Part shown: piece by piece, positions 8,881 to 18,665 of the stretch
Layout: every line of letters starts with the position of its first letter
How positions within the stretch are numbered: the first letter of the stretch is position 1
Source: JAOTWJ01 sp036398175
Lineage (GTDB): Bacteria > Gemmatimonadota > Gemmatimonadetes > Gemmatimonadales > GWC2-71-9
DNA: 64,000 nucleotides
Direction of reading: 5' to 3'
NCBI GenBank assembly: GCA_036398175.1
Contig: DASWHL010000056.1
Span: 7,745-71,744 of the forward strand
The notes under the pieces: generated by a model
The model's input: the letters and a program-made list of their open reading frames with translations, nothing else
Database searches by the model: none
What the model was told of the DNA's origin: nothing
Made by a program: the position numbers and the translations under genes

Positions 8881-9483
8881 TCAGTCCGACGGTGCCGGCT
8901 CGCTGAAGATCCGCACCTGCACCCGCGCGGGCCGGAGCAGCGTACCGTTGAACCGATAGCCCGCCTGGAACACCGCCGCCACCGTGTGGTCCTGGTCGGT
9001 CGAGGGTGCCGCGACGGTCGCGATGGCCTCGTGGACGGCCGGGTCGAAGGGCACGTCGGTGGTGGCGACCGCTTCGAGCCCAGCCGCCGACAGCTCCCGC
9101 AACACCTTCCGCTCCACCAGCTCGACGCCGGCGATCACGTCCGACGCGGCCGTGGCCGCCGGGTCCAGATGCGCCACGCGTCCCAGGTCGTCCAGGGCAT
9201 CGAGCAACCGCCGGGCCAGGTCCGCCTGGGCCCGGGTGCGCAGCTCGTCCCGCTCCCGGGCCGCCCGCTTCCGGAAGTTTTCGTACTCGGCGGCCAGCCG
9301 GAGGTGACGGTCCTTCCACTCGGCCAGCTCCGCCTCGACCTCGGCGCACGCCGCCTGGACGTCCGCCGCGGCCGGGACGGCCTCGTCGCCGGGCAGCTCC
9401 GGTACTTCCAGATCGTCAGATGCGGGCGCACCGGTCCCGTCGGGCGTTTCCGTGCTCTCGGGGACGTCCTTGGCGTCGGTCAT
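8881..9483 (-). CDS. grpE: Nucleotide exchange factor GrpE
   Basis: About 200 residues. An acidic, Pro/Thr-rich N-terminus leads to a long helix (CAEVEAELAEWKDRHLRLAA) and the signature AEYENFRKRAARERDEL, then the beta-wing domain with a VGYRFNG-like GYRFNGTLLRPARV end. GrpE exchanges ADP for ATP on DnaK and partners DnaJ, encoded 1 bp downstream. The ATG at 9483 (MTDAKD) was chosen. An in-frame ATG at 9519 would add 12 basic residues and overlap the cinA end; neither start has a strong ribosome site. Confidence 0.95.
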   Translation of the reverse strand: MTDAKDVPESTETPDGTGAPASDDLEVPELPGDEAVPAAADVQAACAEVEAELAEWKDRHLRLAAEYENFRKRAARERDELRTRAQADLARRLLDALDDLGRVAHLDPAATAASDVIAGVELVERKVLRELSAAGLEAVATTDVPFDPAVHEAIATVAAPSTDQDHTVAAVFQAGYRFNGTLLRPARVQVRIFSEPAPSD

Positions 9484-9499
9484 CGGTCGGTCTCTGCCC

Positions 9500-10795
9500 T
9501 TACGTCGGCGCATTCCCATGGGTTCCAGGTCTGGCCAATCTAACGTCCGGAGGCTCGCTCAGGGCGCGGCGCATCAGGTCCAGCGCGGCCTGCGCCGCAC
9601 GCCCGCGCACCTCCGCGCGGTTCCCCGGGACGCCAATGCGGACGGCGCGTTGCGTGTCACGCCAGGCCGCGCAGAGCCACACGGTCCCCACCGGTTTCTC
9701 CGCCGTGCCACCCTCGGGCCCGGCCACCCCGGTAACCGCGATCACTGCCTCGGCCCCGAACCGCCGTTGCGCGCCGGCGGCCATGGCGCGCACGACCGCT
9801 TCGCTGACCGCGCCCTCGGACCGGATCGTGGGCTCCGGCACGTCCAGCTCGGCCACCTTCACGGCGTTCTCGTACGCCACGATGCCGCCAACGAACACCG
9901 CGGATGCTCCGGGCACCGCCGTGAGCCGGGCGGCGACCAGGCCCCCCGTGCACGACTCGGCCACGGCCAGATGCCCGCCCGCCGCGCGGACCCGGTCGAG
10001 GACGACGGCCGCGAGATCCACGCCCTCCTCGCCGTAGCACCACTCGCCCACGGCCGCCAGCAACCGGTCGCGGGCGCGGGCCAGCGCCGCCGACGCCTCC
10101 CCGGGGGGCAGCACCCACGTGGTGAGTCGGAGATCCACGCCATCGAAGGTCGGCAGATACGCCAGCGTCGCCGGGGCCAGCGTGTCCTCGAGCGGGCCCA
10201 CCAGGTCGGCCAGCCGGGACTCGGGGATGCCCGTGGTGCGTATCGTGAGCGACCGGGTGACGCGGGCCTCCGGGGAGCGCGCCGCCAGCCGTGGCACGAG
10301 CTCGTCGTCGGTCAGACCCTGCAGTTCGTGCGGGACGCCGGGCAGCATGACCACGACGCCCGGCGGCCCCTCGAGCCACAGGCCCGGCGCCGAGCCACGC
10401 GGGTTGGGCAGGACGGTCGCCCCGGCCGGGTACAGCGCCTGCGTCCGGTTCGCCTCCGGCATCTCGCCGGGACGCCCGAGGCGGCGCCAGCGCGCCTGGA
10501 GCCGGTCGAGGTAGGCCGCATCCACGAGCAGTGGAACGCCGTAGAGGTCTGCGACGGCCTGTCGGGTGCGGTCGTCGCGGGTGGGGCCCAGGCCGCCGCT
10601 CGTGACGACGAAGCCGGTTCGCGCGAGGGCGTCGGCGACGGCGCCGCGGATGGCTTCGGGGGTGTCGGGCACGGAGGTCCTGCGCGCGACCCGGACGCCC
10701 ACGGCGGCCAGGGCGCGGGCGAGGTAGGCGGCGTTCGTGTCGATCGTGTGACCGAGCAGCAGCTCGGTCCCGATCGTCACGATTTCAAGGTCCAT
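9500..10795 (-). CDS. cinA: CinA-family protein (NMN amidohydrolase / ADP-ribose pyrophosphatase-like)
   Basis: 431 residues with both CinA domains. The N-terminal MoaB/MogA-like domain begins EIVTIGTELLLGHTIDTNAA and carries the SGGLGPTRDD motif. The C-terminal PncC-like domain has AESCTGGLVAARL and GVAGPEGGT, where the Ser is the expected nucleophile for nicotinamide-mononucleotide deamidation. The role is pyridine-nucleotide salvage; the competence name is historical. The start overlaps the 3' end of pgsA by 11 bp, so translation is probably coupled. Confidence 0.94.
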   Translation of the reverse strand: MDLEIVTIGTELLLGHTIDTNAAYLARALAAVGVRVARRTSVPDTPEAIRGAVADALARTGFVVTSGGLGPTRDDRTRQAVADLYGVPLLVDAAYLDRLQARWRRLGRPGEMPEANRTQALYPAGATVLPNPRGSAPGLWLEGPPGVVVMLPGVPHELQGLTDDELVPRLAARSPEARVTRSLTIRTTGIPESRLADLVGPLEDTLAPATLAYLPTFDGVDLRLTTWVLPPGEASAALARARDRLLAAVGEWCYGEEGVDLAAVVLDRVRAAGGHLAVAESCTGGLVAARLTAVPGASAVFVGGIVAYENAVKVAELDVPEPTIRSEGAVSEAVVRAMAAGAQRRFGAEAVIAVTGVAGPEGGTAEKPVGTVWLCAAWRDTQRAVRIGVPGNRAEVRGRAAQAALDLMRRALSEPPDVRLARPGTHGNAPT

Positions 10796-11447
10796 TACCC
10801 GATTGCGGCGCCGGTCCCTGGCGGAAGAGGCCTCGGTAGCGATAGAGGTAGAGCGCCAGCGAGAAGATCGTGAGGACGACGGCCACGGCCAGCGTGATGG
10901 CCACCACCCAGCCGTGGAGCCGGTCCCAGAGTTCGCCCAGACGCCCCCGGCGCCACCCGTAGCTTGCCGCGAGGTCCCGCCAGCCGAACCACAGAATGGT
11001 CGCGCCGATGAACACGTCCTGGATGATCGTCTTGAGCTTGCCGGCGCCCGCCGCGGCGATCACCACGCCCCGCCGCTTGGCCCAGGCGCGGAGCACCGTC
11101 ATGAGCACTTCGCGGCCCACGAGCAGCGCGAACACCCACAGGGGCAGGCTGCCCCACCACGGGATCTCGTACTCCCGCATGCGGAAATTCGTGATCCAGT
11201 AGATCGGAATCAGGGTGGCCAGCAACAGCAGCTTGTCGGCGAGCGGATCGAGCAGCTTGCCAAGGTCGGTGATTTCCTGCCGCGACCGCGCCAGCTTGCC
11301 GTCGTAGATGTCCGACATGGCGGCCGCGAGGAACACGACGAACGCCACGAGCTTGGGCTGGTAACCCTGGATGAACGGCAGCAACGCGATCACCGGCGCG
11401 AGCAGGATCCGCGCCATCGTGAGGATGTTCGGGAGAGTCCAGACCAC
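10785..11447 (-). CDS. pgsA: CDP-diacylglycerol-glycerol-3-phosphate 3-phosphatidyltransferase
   Basis: A 220-residue inner-membrane enzyme with the CDP-alcohol phosphotransferase motif DIYDGKLARSRQEITDLGKL followed by DPLADK, and several membrane helices. It makes phosphatidylglycerol phosphate, the first committed step to phosphatidylglycerol and cardiolipin. The GTG at 11447 (VVWTLPNILTMARI) matches the family N-terminus and lies 8 bases after the mglA stop; an upstream extension of the frame lacks similarity. It is in the middle of the dnaX-dnaJ operon. Confidence 0.93.
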   Translation of the reverse strand: MVWTLPNILTMARILLAPVIALLPFIQGYQPKLVAFVVFLAAAMSDIYDGKLARSRQEITDLGKLLDPLADKLLLLATLIPIYWITNFRMREYEIPWWGSLPLWVFALLVGREVLMTVLRAWAKRRGVVIAAAGAGKLKTIIQDVFIGATILWFGWRDLAASYGWRRGRLGELWDRLHGWVVAITLAVAVVLTIFSLALYLYRYRGLFRQGPAPQSGNGP

Positions 11448-11455
11448 GGCCCGTC

Positions 11456-12133
11456 TCAGCTCAGGGACTTGAGGACGAGCTTGGCCACCGCCTTGAGGGT
11501 ATCGAACACCCCGTCGCCGCTCACGGCAACCGACTCGAAGTAGGGCGCCCGTTCGATCCACGTGCCGTCGTCCATGCGGCTGACGAGCAGCTCCCCGGCG
11601 TGGTAGGGATCGGCGGCTTCGCGCTGCCGCGCCGGATCCTCGACGGGCCAGCCCGGATTGAGCGCCGCCTGGAGGTCCTTGATGGGCGCCGCGTTGGGCA
11701 GATCGCGCTTGTTGTACTGCACGACGAACGGGATCCTGGTCAGGTCGTATCCGTACTGCGTCATGTTGTCGTACAGGTTCTGCATGGATTCGATGTTCGC
11801 CTCCATGCGCTCGATCTGGCTGTCGGCGACGAACACGATCCCGTCCACGCCCTTGAGGATCAGCTTCCGCGAGGCGTTGTAGTACACCTGGCCCGGCACG
11901 GTGTAGAGGTGGAACCGCGTCTTGAAGCCGCGCACCGTTCCGAGGTCCACCGGAAGAAAATCGAAGAACAGCGTCCGCTCGGTCTCCGTCGCGAGCGACA
12001 CCATCTTGCCGCGCATGTCCGGCGAGACCTTGCCGTAGACGTGCTCGAGATTCGTCGTCTTTCCGCCGAGGCCCGGCCCGTAATAGACGAGCTTGCAGTT
12101 GATCTCGCGCGACGCGTAGTTGATCATGGACAT
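11456..12133 (-). CDS. mglA: MglA-like small Ras-family GTPase
   Basis: 225 residues. The P-loop is GPGLGGKTT (residues 19-27), the switch region has TETERTLFFDFLPVDLG, a T-V-P-G-Q segment replaces the usual DxxG, and the base-recognition motif is NKRD. This matches MglA, the polarity GTPase of Myxococcus and relatives, controlled by its GAP MglB, encoded 15 bp upstream. Homologues occur in many non-motile bacteria, so a motility role is not established. The ATG at 12133 has GGGGGA 8-9 bases before it; an alternative ATG sits two codons in. Confidence 0.93.
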   Translation of the reverse strand: MSMINYASREINCKLVYYGPGLGGKTTNLEHVYGKVSPDMRGKMVSLATETERTLFFDFLPVDLGTVRGFKTRFHLYTVPGQVYYNASRKLILKGVDGIVFVADSQIERMEANIESMQNLYDNMTQYGYDLTRIPFVVQYNKRDLPNAAPIKDLQAALNPGWPVEDPARQREAADPYHAGELLVSRMDDGTWIERAPYFESVAVSGDGVFDTLKAVAKLVLKSLS

Positions 12134-12148
12134 GGCGCGAGTCCCCCG

Positions 12149-12637
12149 TCAGTCCCCGAACAGCTTGTCAATCTCATCATCCGCTCCCTCGAGCAGCGGC
12201 CGCGGAGCCTGCTGCCCGTCCGCGCTCCGCTGGAACATCTCCTCGAACACCCGGACCAGGTCGCCGACGGTCTGCTTGACGCGCAACCGGACCAGCCCCA
12301 CGGTGGTGCGCTGGTCGAACAGCACGACGAGGATGACCCGTCGCGCCACGTCGGCCAGGTACATGGACTCCTTCTCACCCTGGTGAAACAGCGACGCGAA
12401 CTCCGGCTCGCCGATCATCTTGGCGAGCTGGTCGTTCGCGCTGAAGTCGGCGGCGGTGAGCGATGCGAAGGCCGTGGAATCGAACTGGAGCTGCTCGCCG
12501 GCGTTGGCGAGCAGTTGTCCGGTGCGATCCACGAGCAGCGCACACCGCGCGTTCGACTCGCGCAGGAGGTCGTTCAGGTACTCCGTGATCCGGTGAAAGT
12601 CCCGCTCACCGAGCGACCAACTGCCGGCTCCGCTCAT
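12149..12637 (-). CDS. mglB: MglB-like Roadblock/LC7-domain GAP
   Basis: 162 residues with a Roadblock/LC7 fold: helix DFHRITEYLNDLLRES, strand CALLVDRTGQLLA, central helix and strands VILVVLFDQRTTVGLVRL. MglB dimers bind and stimulate the MglA GTPase; the pair is adjacent and in the canonical order. The C-terminal tail (EGADDEIDKLFGD) is acidic. The ATG is preceded by a G-rich run. It sits between a small membrane protein and mglA in the recR-containing operon. Confidence 0.9.
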   Translation of the reverse strand: MSGAGSWSLGERDFHRITEYLNDLLRESNARCALLVDRTGQLLANAGEQLQFDSTAFASLTAADFSANDQLAKMIGEPEFASLFHQGEKESMYLADVARRVILVVLFDQRTTVGLVRLRVKQTVGDLVRVFEEMFQRSADGQQAPRPLLEGADDEIDKLFGD

Positions 12638-12649
12638 CGCCCCCCCGCG

Positions 12650-12919
12650 TCAGGCGAGTTTGGCTTCCATGCGCCGTACCAGGGCTTCGGCGCGCCGCCG
12701 CAGCATCGGTTGCCGCTCCCAGGCGATATAATCGCGCAGGAGCCGCACGGTTTCGACGGTCGGATAGGCGCTCAGGTATCCGAGTGCCGACAGCCGCTTG
12801 AGCGGTCGCGGAGAAAACAGCGCCCGCCGATACCGGCTGATCGAGTGCTGGGCCAGCGCGATCCCGGCCGCCAGCCCGAGCACGCCCGCCAGCACCCCGA
12901 CCTTCACTCCCGTCCTCAT
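12650..12919 (-). CDS. Small hypothetical protein with N-terminal membrane anchor
   Basis: 89 residues. One hydrophobic segment (VGVLAGVLGLAAGIALA) is followed by a basic, helical, HEAT-like region (PRPLKRLSALGYLSAYPTVETVRLLRDYI) ending in RRMEAKL. The family is not recognised. The ATG overlaps the recR stop as ATGA and has GGGGGTGG just before it, so it is translationally coupled to recR. It precedes mglB by 12 bp. An accessory role with the MglAB pair is possible, only from position. Confidence 0.7.
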   Translation of the reverse strand: MRTGVKVGVLAGVLGLAAGIALAQHSISRYRRALFSPRPLKRLSALGYLSAYPTVETVRLLRDYIAWERQPMLRRRAEALVRRMEAKLA

Positions 12920-13515
12920 CCCACCCCCATCTCGCGCCGGGCCGCCAGGGCGCGCGCGATCGTCACGCCATCCGCGTACTCCAACTCGCCTCCCATCGGC
13001 AGGCCGAGCGCGATGCGCGTCACCCGCACGCCGGGCGCCTCGAGCACGCCCCGCAGGTAGGTCGCCGTGACCTCGCCTTCCATGGACGGATTGGTCGCGA
13101 GGATCACCTCGCGCACCGCCGTGCCGTCCCCGAGCCGCGCCTGGAGGGCCGCAATCCGCAGATCGTCGGGCCCGACCCCATCGAGCGGCGACAGCCGCCC
13201 GCCCAACACGTGGTAGCGTCCGCGGAACTCGCCGCTCCGCTCGATCGCCCCGATATCCGAGGCCTCCTCCACCACGCAGATCAGCCCGCCGTCCCGACGC
13301 TCGTCCGTGCAGATGGCGCACGGGTCGGCCTCGCCCAGGTTGCCGCACACGGTGCAGGCCCGCACGCGCTCGACGACCGTCTCGATCGTCCGCGCCAGCC
13401 GGGTCACCACCGCCGTCGGCTGCTTCAGCAGGTGATACGTCAGGCGGGTGGCGGTCTTACGGCCGATGCCCGGCAGCTTCGCGAGCTCCGCGGTCAGCTC
13501 CTCGATGGCCGACAC
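12916..13515 (-). CDS. recR: Recombination protein RecR
   Basis: 199 residues with all RecR features: helix-hairpin-helix LAKLPGIGRKTATRL (11-25), a four-cysteine zinc finger (CTVCGNLGEADPCAIC), a Toprim domain with CVVEEASDIGAIE and the LPMGGELEYAD C-terminal segment. With RecF/RecO it loads RecA on gapped DNA. It starts with GTG (13515), 4 bases after the ybaB stop. The dnaX-ybaB-recR order is widely conserved. Confidence 0.97.
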   Translation of the reverse strand: MSAIEELTAELAKLPGIGRKTATRLTYHLLKQPTAVVTRLARTIETVVERVRACTVCGNLGEADPCAICTDERRDGGLICVVEEASDIGAIERSGEFRGRYHVLGGRLSPLDGVGPDDLRIAALQARLGDGTAVREVILATNPSMEGEVTATYLRGVLEAPGVRVTRIALGLPMGGELEYADGVTIARALAARREMGVG

Positions 13516-13519
13516 GGCG

Positions 13520-13837
13520 CTAGAGCGGCAGCTGGAACGGCAGCGGCAGTCCTCCCGTGACCTTCCGCAGCTCCTCGCGGTACAGCTCCTCGGCCTTCCG
13601 TTGCGCGTCCGCCACCGCCGCCAGCACGAGGTCCTCCAGCATCTCCACGTCCCCGTCCTTCATGACCCCGGGATCAATCTGGATGCGCCGCACGCGCCCC
13701 CGGCCGTCCGCCGTGACCGTCACCATGCCGCCGCCGGCGGACCCGGTGACGTGCCGCTGGAGCAGCTCGGTCTGCATCTCCGAGAGCCGCCCCTGCATCT
13801 GCTGGCCGAGTTGCAGCAACTGCGAAAAATCTGCCAT
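13520..13837 (-). CDS. YbaB/EbfC-family nucleoid-associated protein
   Basis: 105 residues. The N-terminal helix has QLLQLGQQMQGRLSEMQ, the core is TGSAGGGMVTVTADGRGRVRRIQIDP and the C-terminal helix DLVLAAVADAQRKAEEL. The family forms dimers that bind DNA without strict sequence preference. Encoded between dnaX and recR as in most bacteria. The ATG at 13837 has GGA 6 bases upstream. Confidence 0.95.
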   Translation of the reverse strand: MADFSQLLQLGQQMQGRLSEMQTELLQRHVTGSAGGGMVTVTADGRGRVRRIQIDPGVMKDGDVEMLEDLVLAAVADAQRKAEELYREELRKVTGGLPLPFQLPL

Positions 13838-13897
13838 GGTTCCAGTGTGCGCCCTTTAAGGAAAAGCAAGCTACCGTGCGCCAGAGGGGCTCGCAAG

Positions 13898-15595
13898 CTA
13901 ATCGAGCAGCTCCAGATCCAGGGCATCCGCCATGGCGTCAAGCGCTTGGTCCTTCGCACGATACGCCTTCAGGCGCTCGCCGCGGTCCGTCTGGGCATCG
14001 CGCCGCCGGCCCTCGGCGGCAGGGGGGGGTGCTTCCCGGCCGGCGCCGACCGGCCGGTAGGCCACCCGCAACCGCGCGCCGAACACGGCCTGGAGGCCCG
14101 CTTCCACCTCCGCGCGACTCCGCTCGAGGCCTTCGAGGTGGACGTCCGAGTCGGACACCCCCAAGGTCACCGTCGTCCCTTCGACGCCGGCCGGGGCCGC
14201 GTGCTCGAGCGCCGCCGCCACGAGGGGGCGGCGGCCGCGGATGGCCTCCACCACCTCGGGCCAGCGCGCGCGCAGCGCGGTCGCATCGGGCGGCGGGCCG
14301 GCGGGTCCCGGCTCGACGGCGGGGGGGCGGGGCGGGGCCACCGGTCGGGGACTCGCCACATCGCGCATCGCCTCGCCCCGCCGCGCCCGCGTAGCACGCC
14401 CCGCCTGGGGGGCTCCGTCAGCCGGGCCGGCCCCGGCCGGGGCGGGCGCGTCCCCGCGTGGTCCGAGGGCCGCGAGCACCTCCCCGAGATCCACCGTCCG
14501 GTCCAGCAGCGTGAAGCGGAGCAGCAGGCTCTCCACGTGGAGCCGGGCGTTGGCGCTGCGGCGGATGCCCGTCTCGGCTTCCTGGAGCAGGTGGAGCATC
14601 CGCAGCACGTCGCCCACGGCCACGCGGCCGGCACAGGCGTCCACCGTGGCCCGGAGCGCGTCGGTCACGCCTTCGGGTTCCCCCCCCAGCAGGCGCACCA
14701 TCAGCGCCCGGAGCACGTCCCCGAGTCCGTTCACGAACTCGCCGAGGTCGGCGCCGGCCTCCATCAGGCGCGCCACGAAGGGGAACACCGCCTCGGGGCG
14801 CCGGTCGGCGACGAGCGTCAGCACTTCGGCGTACGTCTCGTCCGCGATCAGCCCCAGCGCCTCCCGCACGCGCGCGGCCGACACCGTGCCGTCGCCGAAG
14901 GCCACCGCCTGGTCGAGCAGCGAGAGCGCATCCCGCATCCCGCCGGCCGCGACCCGCGCAATGAGCTGGAGCGCGTCGTCGTCCGCGGTCAGCCGTTCCT
15001 CCGTGGCGACGTGGCGGAGGTGCTCCACGATGACCCCGGGGCCCATCCGCCGGAAGTCGAACCGCTGCACGCGCGAGAGCACCGGGGCCGCGGTGTTGGC
15101 GATCTTCTGGGGCTCGGTGGTGGCGAAGACGAACACGACCCGCGGGGGCGGCTCCTCGAGCACCTTCAGGAGCGCGTTCCACGCCTCGCGCGTGAGCATG
15201 TGGGCTTCGTCTATGATGTAGACCTTGTAGCGGTCCGGGCCGCTGGCGGCATACATCGCGCGCTCGCGGAGGTCGCGGGCGTCGTCCACGCCGCGGTTGC
15301 TCGCCGCGTCAATCTCGACGACGTCGAGGTTGGCCGATCCGGCCCAGATGCGGCGGCAGGAATCGCAGGTGCCGCACGGCTCCCCGTCGGGGGCGCGACG
15401 CTCGCAGTTGAGCGCCATGGCCAGCACCCGCGCCGCGGTGGTCTTCCCCACGCCGCGGGGGCCCGTGAGGAGATAGGCATGGCCGACCCGCTGCTTGGCC
15501 ACCGCACCCCGCAGGCCGGCCGCGACGTGTTCCTGCGCAACGAGGTCGGCAAACCGCGTCGGTCGGTACTTGCGGGCAAGGGCGGTGTGAGTCAT
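13898..15595 (-). CDS. dnaX: DNA polymerase III subunit gamma/tau
   Basis: 565 residues. The AAA+ clamp-loader ATPase has Walker A TGPRGVGKTTAAR near residue 45, a zinc module with four Cys (CERRAPDGEPCGTCDSC), Walker B IIDEAHML and sensor 1 FVFATTEP. Domain III follows, then a Pro/Ala-rich linker near 390-440 and a tau-like C-terminal domain. It loads the beta clamp and couples polymerase to helicase. No slippery A-run for a gamma frameshift was noticed. It is first in the operon; the SRP RNA lies just upstream, ending 10 bases before the start, and the ribosome site is poor. Confidence 0.96.
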   Translation of the reverse strand: MTHTALARKYRPTRFADLVAQEHVAAGLRGAVAKQRVGHAYLLTGPRGVGKTTAARVLAMALNCERRAPDGEPCGTCDSCRRIWAGSANLDVVEIDAASNRGVDDARDLRERAMYAASGPDRYKVYIIDEAHMLTREAWNALLKVLEEPPPRVVFVFATTEPQKIANTAAPVLSRVQRFDFRRMGPGVIVEHLRHVATEERLTADDDALQLIARVAAGGMRDALSLLDQAVAFGDGTVSAARVREALGLIADETYAEVLTLVADRRPEAVFPFVARLMEAGADLGEFVNGLGDVLRALMVRLLGGEPEGVTDALRATVDACAGRVAVGDVLRMLHLLQEAETGIRRSANARLHVESLLLRFTLLDRTVDLGEVLAALGPRGDAPAPAGAGPADGAPQAGRATRARRGEAMRDVASPRPVAPPRPPAVEPGPAGPPPDATALRARWPEVVEAIRGRRPLVAAALEHAAPAGVEGTTVTLGVSDSDVHLEGLERSRAEVEAGLQAVFGARLRVAYRPVGAGREAPPPAAEGRRRDAQTDRGERLKAYRAKDQALDAMADALDLELLD

Positions 15596-15605
15596 GGCGG
15601 GTCGG

Positions 15606-15610
15606 AAAAA
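15606..15610 (-). terminator. T-run following the SRP RNA
   Basis: Five T residues (minus strand) directly follow the closing GGGGCAC arm of the SRP RNA, forming a hairpin plus T-tract. Since dnaX starts 10 bases further on, termination here must be partial or dnaX needs its own promoter. Confidence 0.45.
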
Positions 15611-15711
15611 GTGCCCCAGGCACCCCGAAGCGACGTCTGCCTTCGCTTAGCGCTGCTACCTTCACGGTCCTGACGCGGTTCGCGCGCCGACGCCCTCCGG
15701 ACCTGGGGCAC
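15611..15711 (-). ncRNA. ffs: Signal recognition particle 4.5S RNA (small bacterial type)
   Basis: On the minus strand the ends GTGCCCCAGG and CCTGGGGCAC pair to close a ~101-nt hairpin. The apical region has the universal SRP core: GTCAGGACCGTGAAGGTAGC, then AGCGCTAAGCGAAGGCAGAC, matching the E. coli pattern GTCAGGTCCGGAAGGAAGCA...AAGGCAGA that binds Ffh. A TAACTT -10-like box lies 4 bases before the 5' end and a T-run follows the 3' end. Placement just upstream of dnaX is common in bacteria. End positions could shift by a few bases. Confidence 0.9.
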
Positions 15712-15762
15712 GGGGAAGTTAGCGGGGGAGGGGCCTGGGGACCACCCGGGGGCCGGAAGGAC

Positions 15763-15866
15763 GTGAAACGTGATACGTGATACGTGAAACGAACCTGACA
15801 GGCTCGGCAGTTCCATTTACGTTTCACGTTTCACGTTTCACGTCGTTTCACGTTTCACGCTTCACG
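15763..15866. repeat. Inverted pair of heptanucleotide arrays (GTGAWAC x4 / GTTTCAC x6)
   Basis: The left arm has four 7-base units, GTGAAAC, GTGATAC, GTGATAC, GTGAAAC (15763-15790). After a 30-base spacer the right arm has three GTTTCAC (15821-15841), a GTC, two more GTTTCAC and one GCTTCAC (15845-15865). The arms are reverse complements and could fold into a ~28-bp hairpin. The array ends one base before the trkH stop codon and lies upstream of the SRP RNA promoter. It is AT-richer than its surroundings. Confidence 0.9.
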
Positions 15867-17311
<1,445 letters not shown>

Positions 17312-17315
<4 letters not shown>

Positions 17316-18658
17316 GAGGGAAAGAGCCCCACGACCTGCCGGACCGCGTCGGGCAGCGCGAACACGATGGCGCTGTCGCCCACCCGCAGGACGTCGTCTC
17401 CGCGGGGGACGAGCACCGACTCGCCGCGCAGGATGGCGCCCACGATGGCGCCCTCCGGAAAGTCGAGCTCGGTCAGGGGCCGTCCCACGACCGGCGACCC
17501 GGCCGTGACGCCGAGCAGCATCACCTCCGCATCAATGTCGCGGAACGTGGCCACGCGCGTGACACTGCCGCGCCGCACGTATCGCAGGATGGCATTGGCG
17601 GCGGAGAGCCGCGGGCTCACGGCCACATCCAGGCCGATCCGCCGCGCCAGCGGCATGTAGTCGCTCTTGTTGATCAGGGTGATGACCTGCTTGGTGCCGG
17701 CCTGCCGCGCCACGAGGGACGCGATGATGTTGGTCTCGTCGGACTCGGTCAGCGCGACGAAGGCGTCCATGCCGCCCACGCCTTCCATCTCGAGCAGCTC
17801 GACGTCCGTGACGTTGCCGTTGAGCACCAGGATCCGGTCCAGCCGCTCCGCCAGCTCCTGGGCGCGCCCCCGGTCCTCGACGACGGCGATGGCCTGCACG
17901 CCGTGCTGCTGGAGGAGCCGGGCCAGATAGTACGTCTCGACGCTCCCGCCCCCGAGCATGACCCGCTGCACCTGCGCGAATTCGTGGCCGGTGAGCTCGA
18001 GCGCGCGCGGAATCTCGGCTTCCGCCGCGATCACGTACACGTGATCGCCGGCACGAATCTCGGTCGCGCCGGTAGGCACGAGGGTCGTGCCGTCGCGCTC
18101 CACCGCCACGGTGAGCAGCTGGCGGTGCCCCATCTCGGCGCCGACCTCGGCGAGCGTGCGGCCGGCCACGGGCGCGGTGTCGGTGACCCGGAGCCCGAGG
18201 ATCTGCACCGCCCCGTGCGCAAAGACGATCAGGTCCGTGGCCGCGGTGGACTGGAGCAGCCGGAAGGTCTCGAGCGCCAGCTCGCGCTCCGGATTGATGA
18301 GCAGGTCCACACCGAAGAGCTCGGGCTGGAGCTGGGCCCGCTCCTCGTAGAAGTCGGGGTTCGACACGCGCGCCACCCGCGTGAGGCCTTCGCCGCCGCG
18401 CGCGGTCATGCAGCACACGAGATTGACCTCATCCACGCTGGTCACGGCCAGCAGCAGGCCGGCGTCCTTGAGTCCCGCGCGCTTGAGCACGGCCGGACTG
18501 GCACCGCTCCCCTCGATCACCGCGACGTCCAGGTGACTCTGGACGTAGTCCAGTCGCTCCGGCGCCACGTCCACGACGACGACGTCGTGCTGCTCCTTGG
18601 ACAACCGGTCGGCCACGTGCACGCCAACCTCACCGGCTCCCACCACGATCACGCGCAT
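17312..18658 (-). CDS. trkA: Trk system potassium uptake protein TrkA
   Basis: 448 residues with two tandem RCK modules, each a Rossmann TrkA-N plus TrkA-C. The first begins VIVVGAGEVGVHVADRL, the second VMLGGGSVETYYLARLL near residue 230; Asp-rich strand ends (VVVDVAPERL) suit NAD(H) binding. It sits on the cytoplasmic face and gates TrkH, encoded immediately downstream with a 4-bp overlap. An upstream single-RCK gene ends 7 bp before it. Confidence 0.95.
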
Positions 18659-18665
18659 GGGCCGC

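Noticed and set aside
15763..15866. Heptad arrays as a possible CRISPR
   Set aside because: The units are 7 bases with no spacers and no cas genes are nearby.
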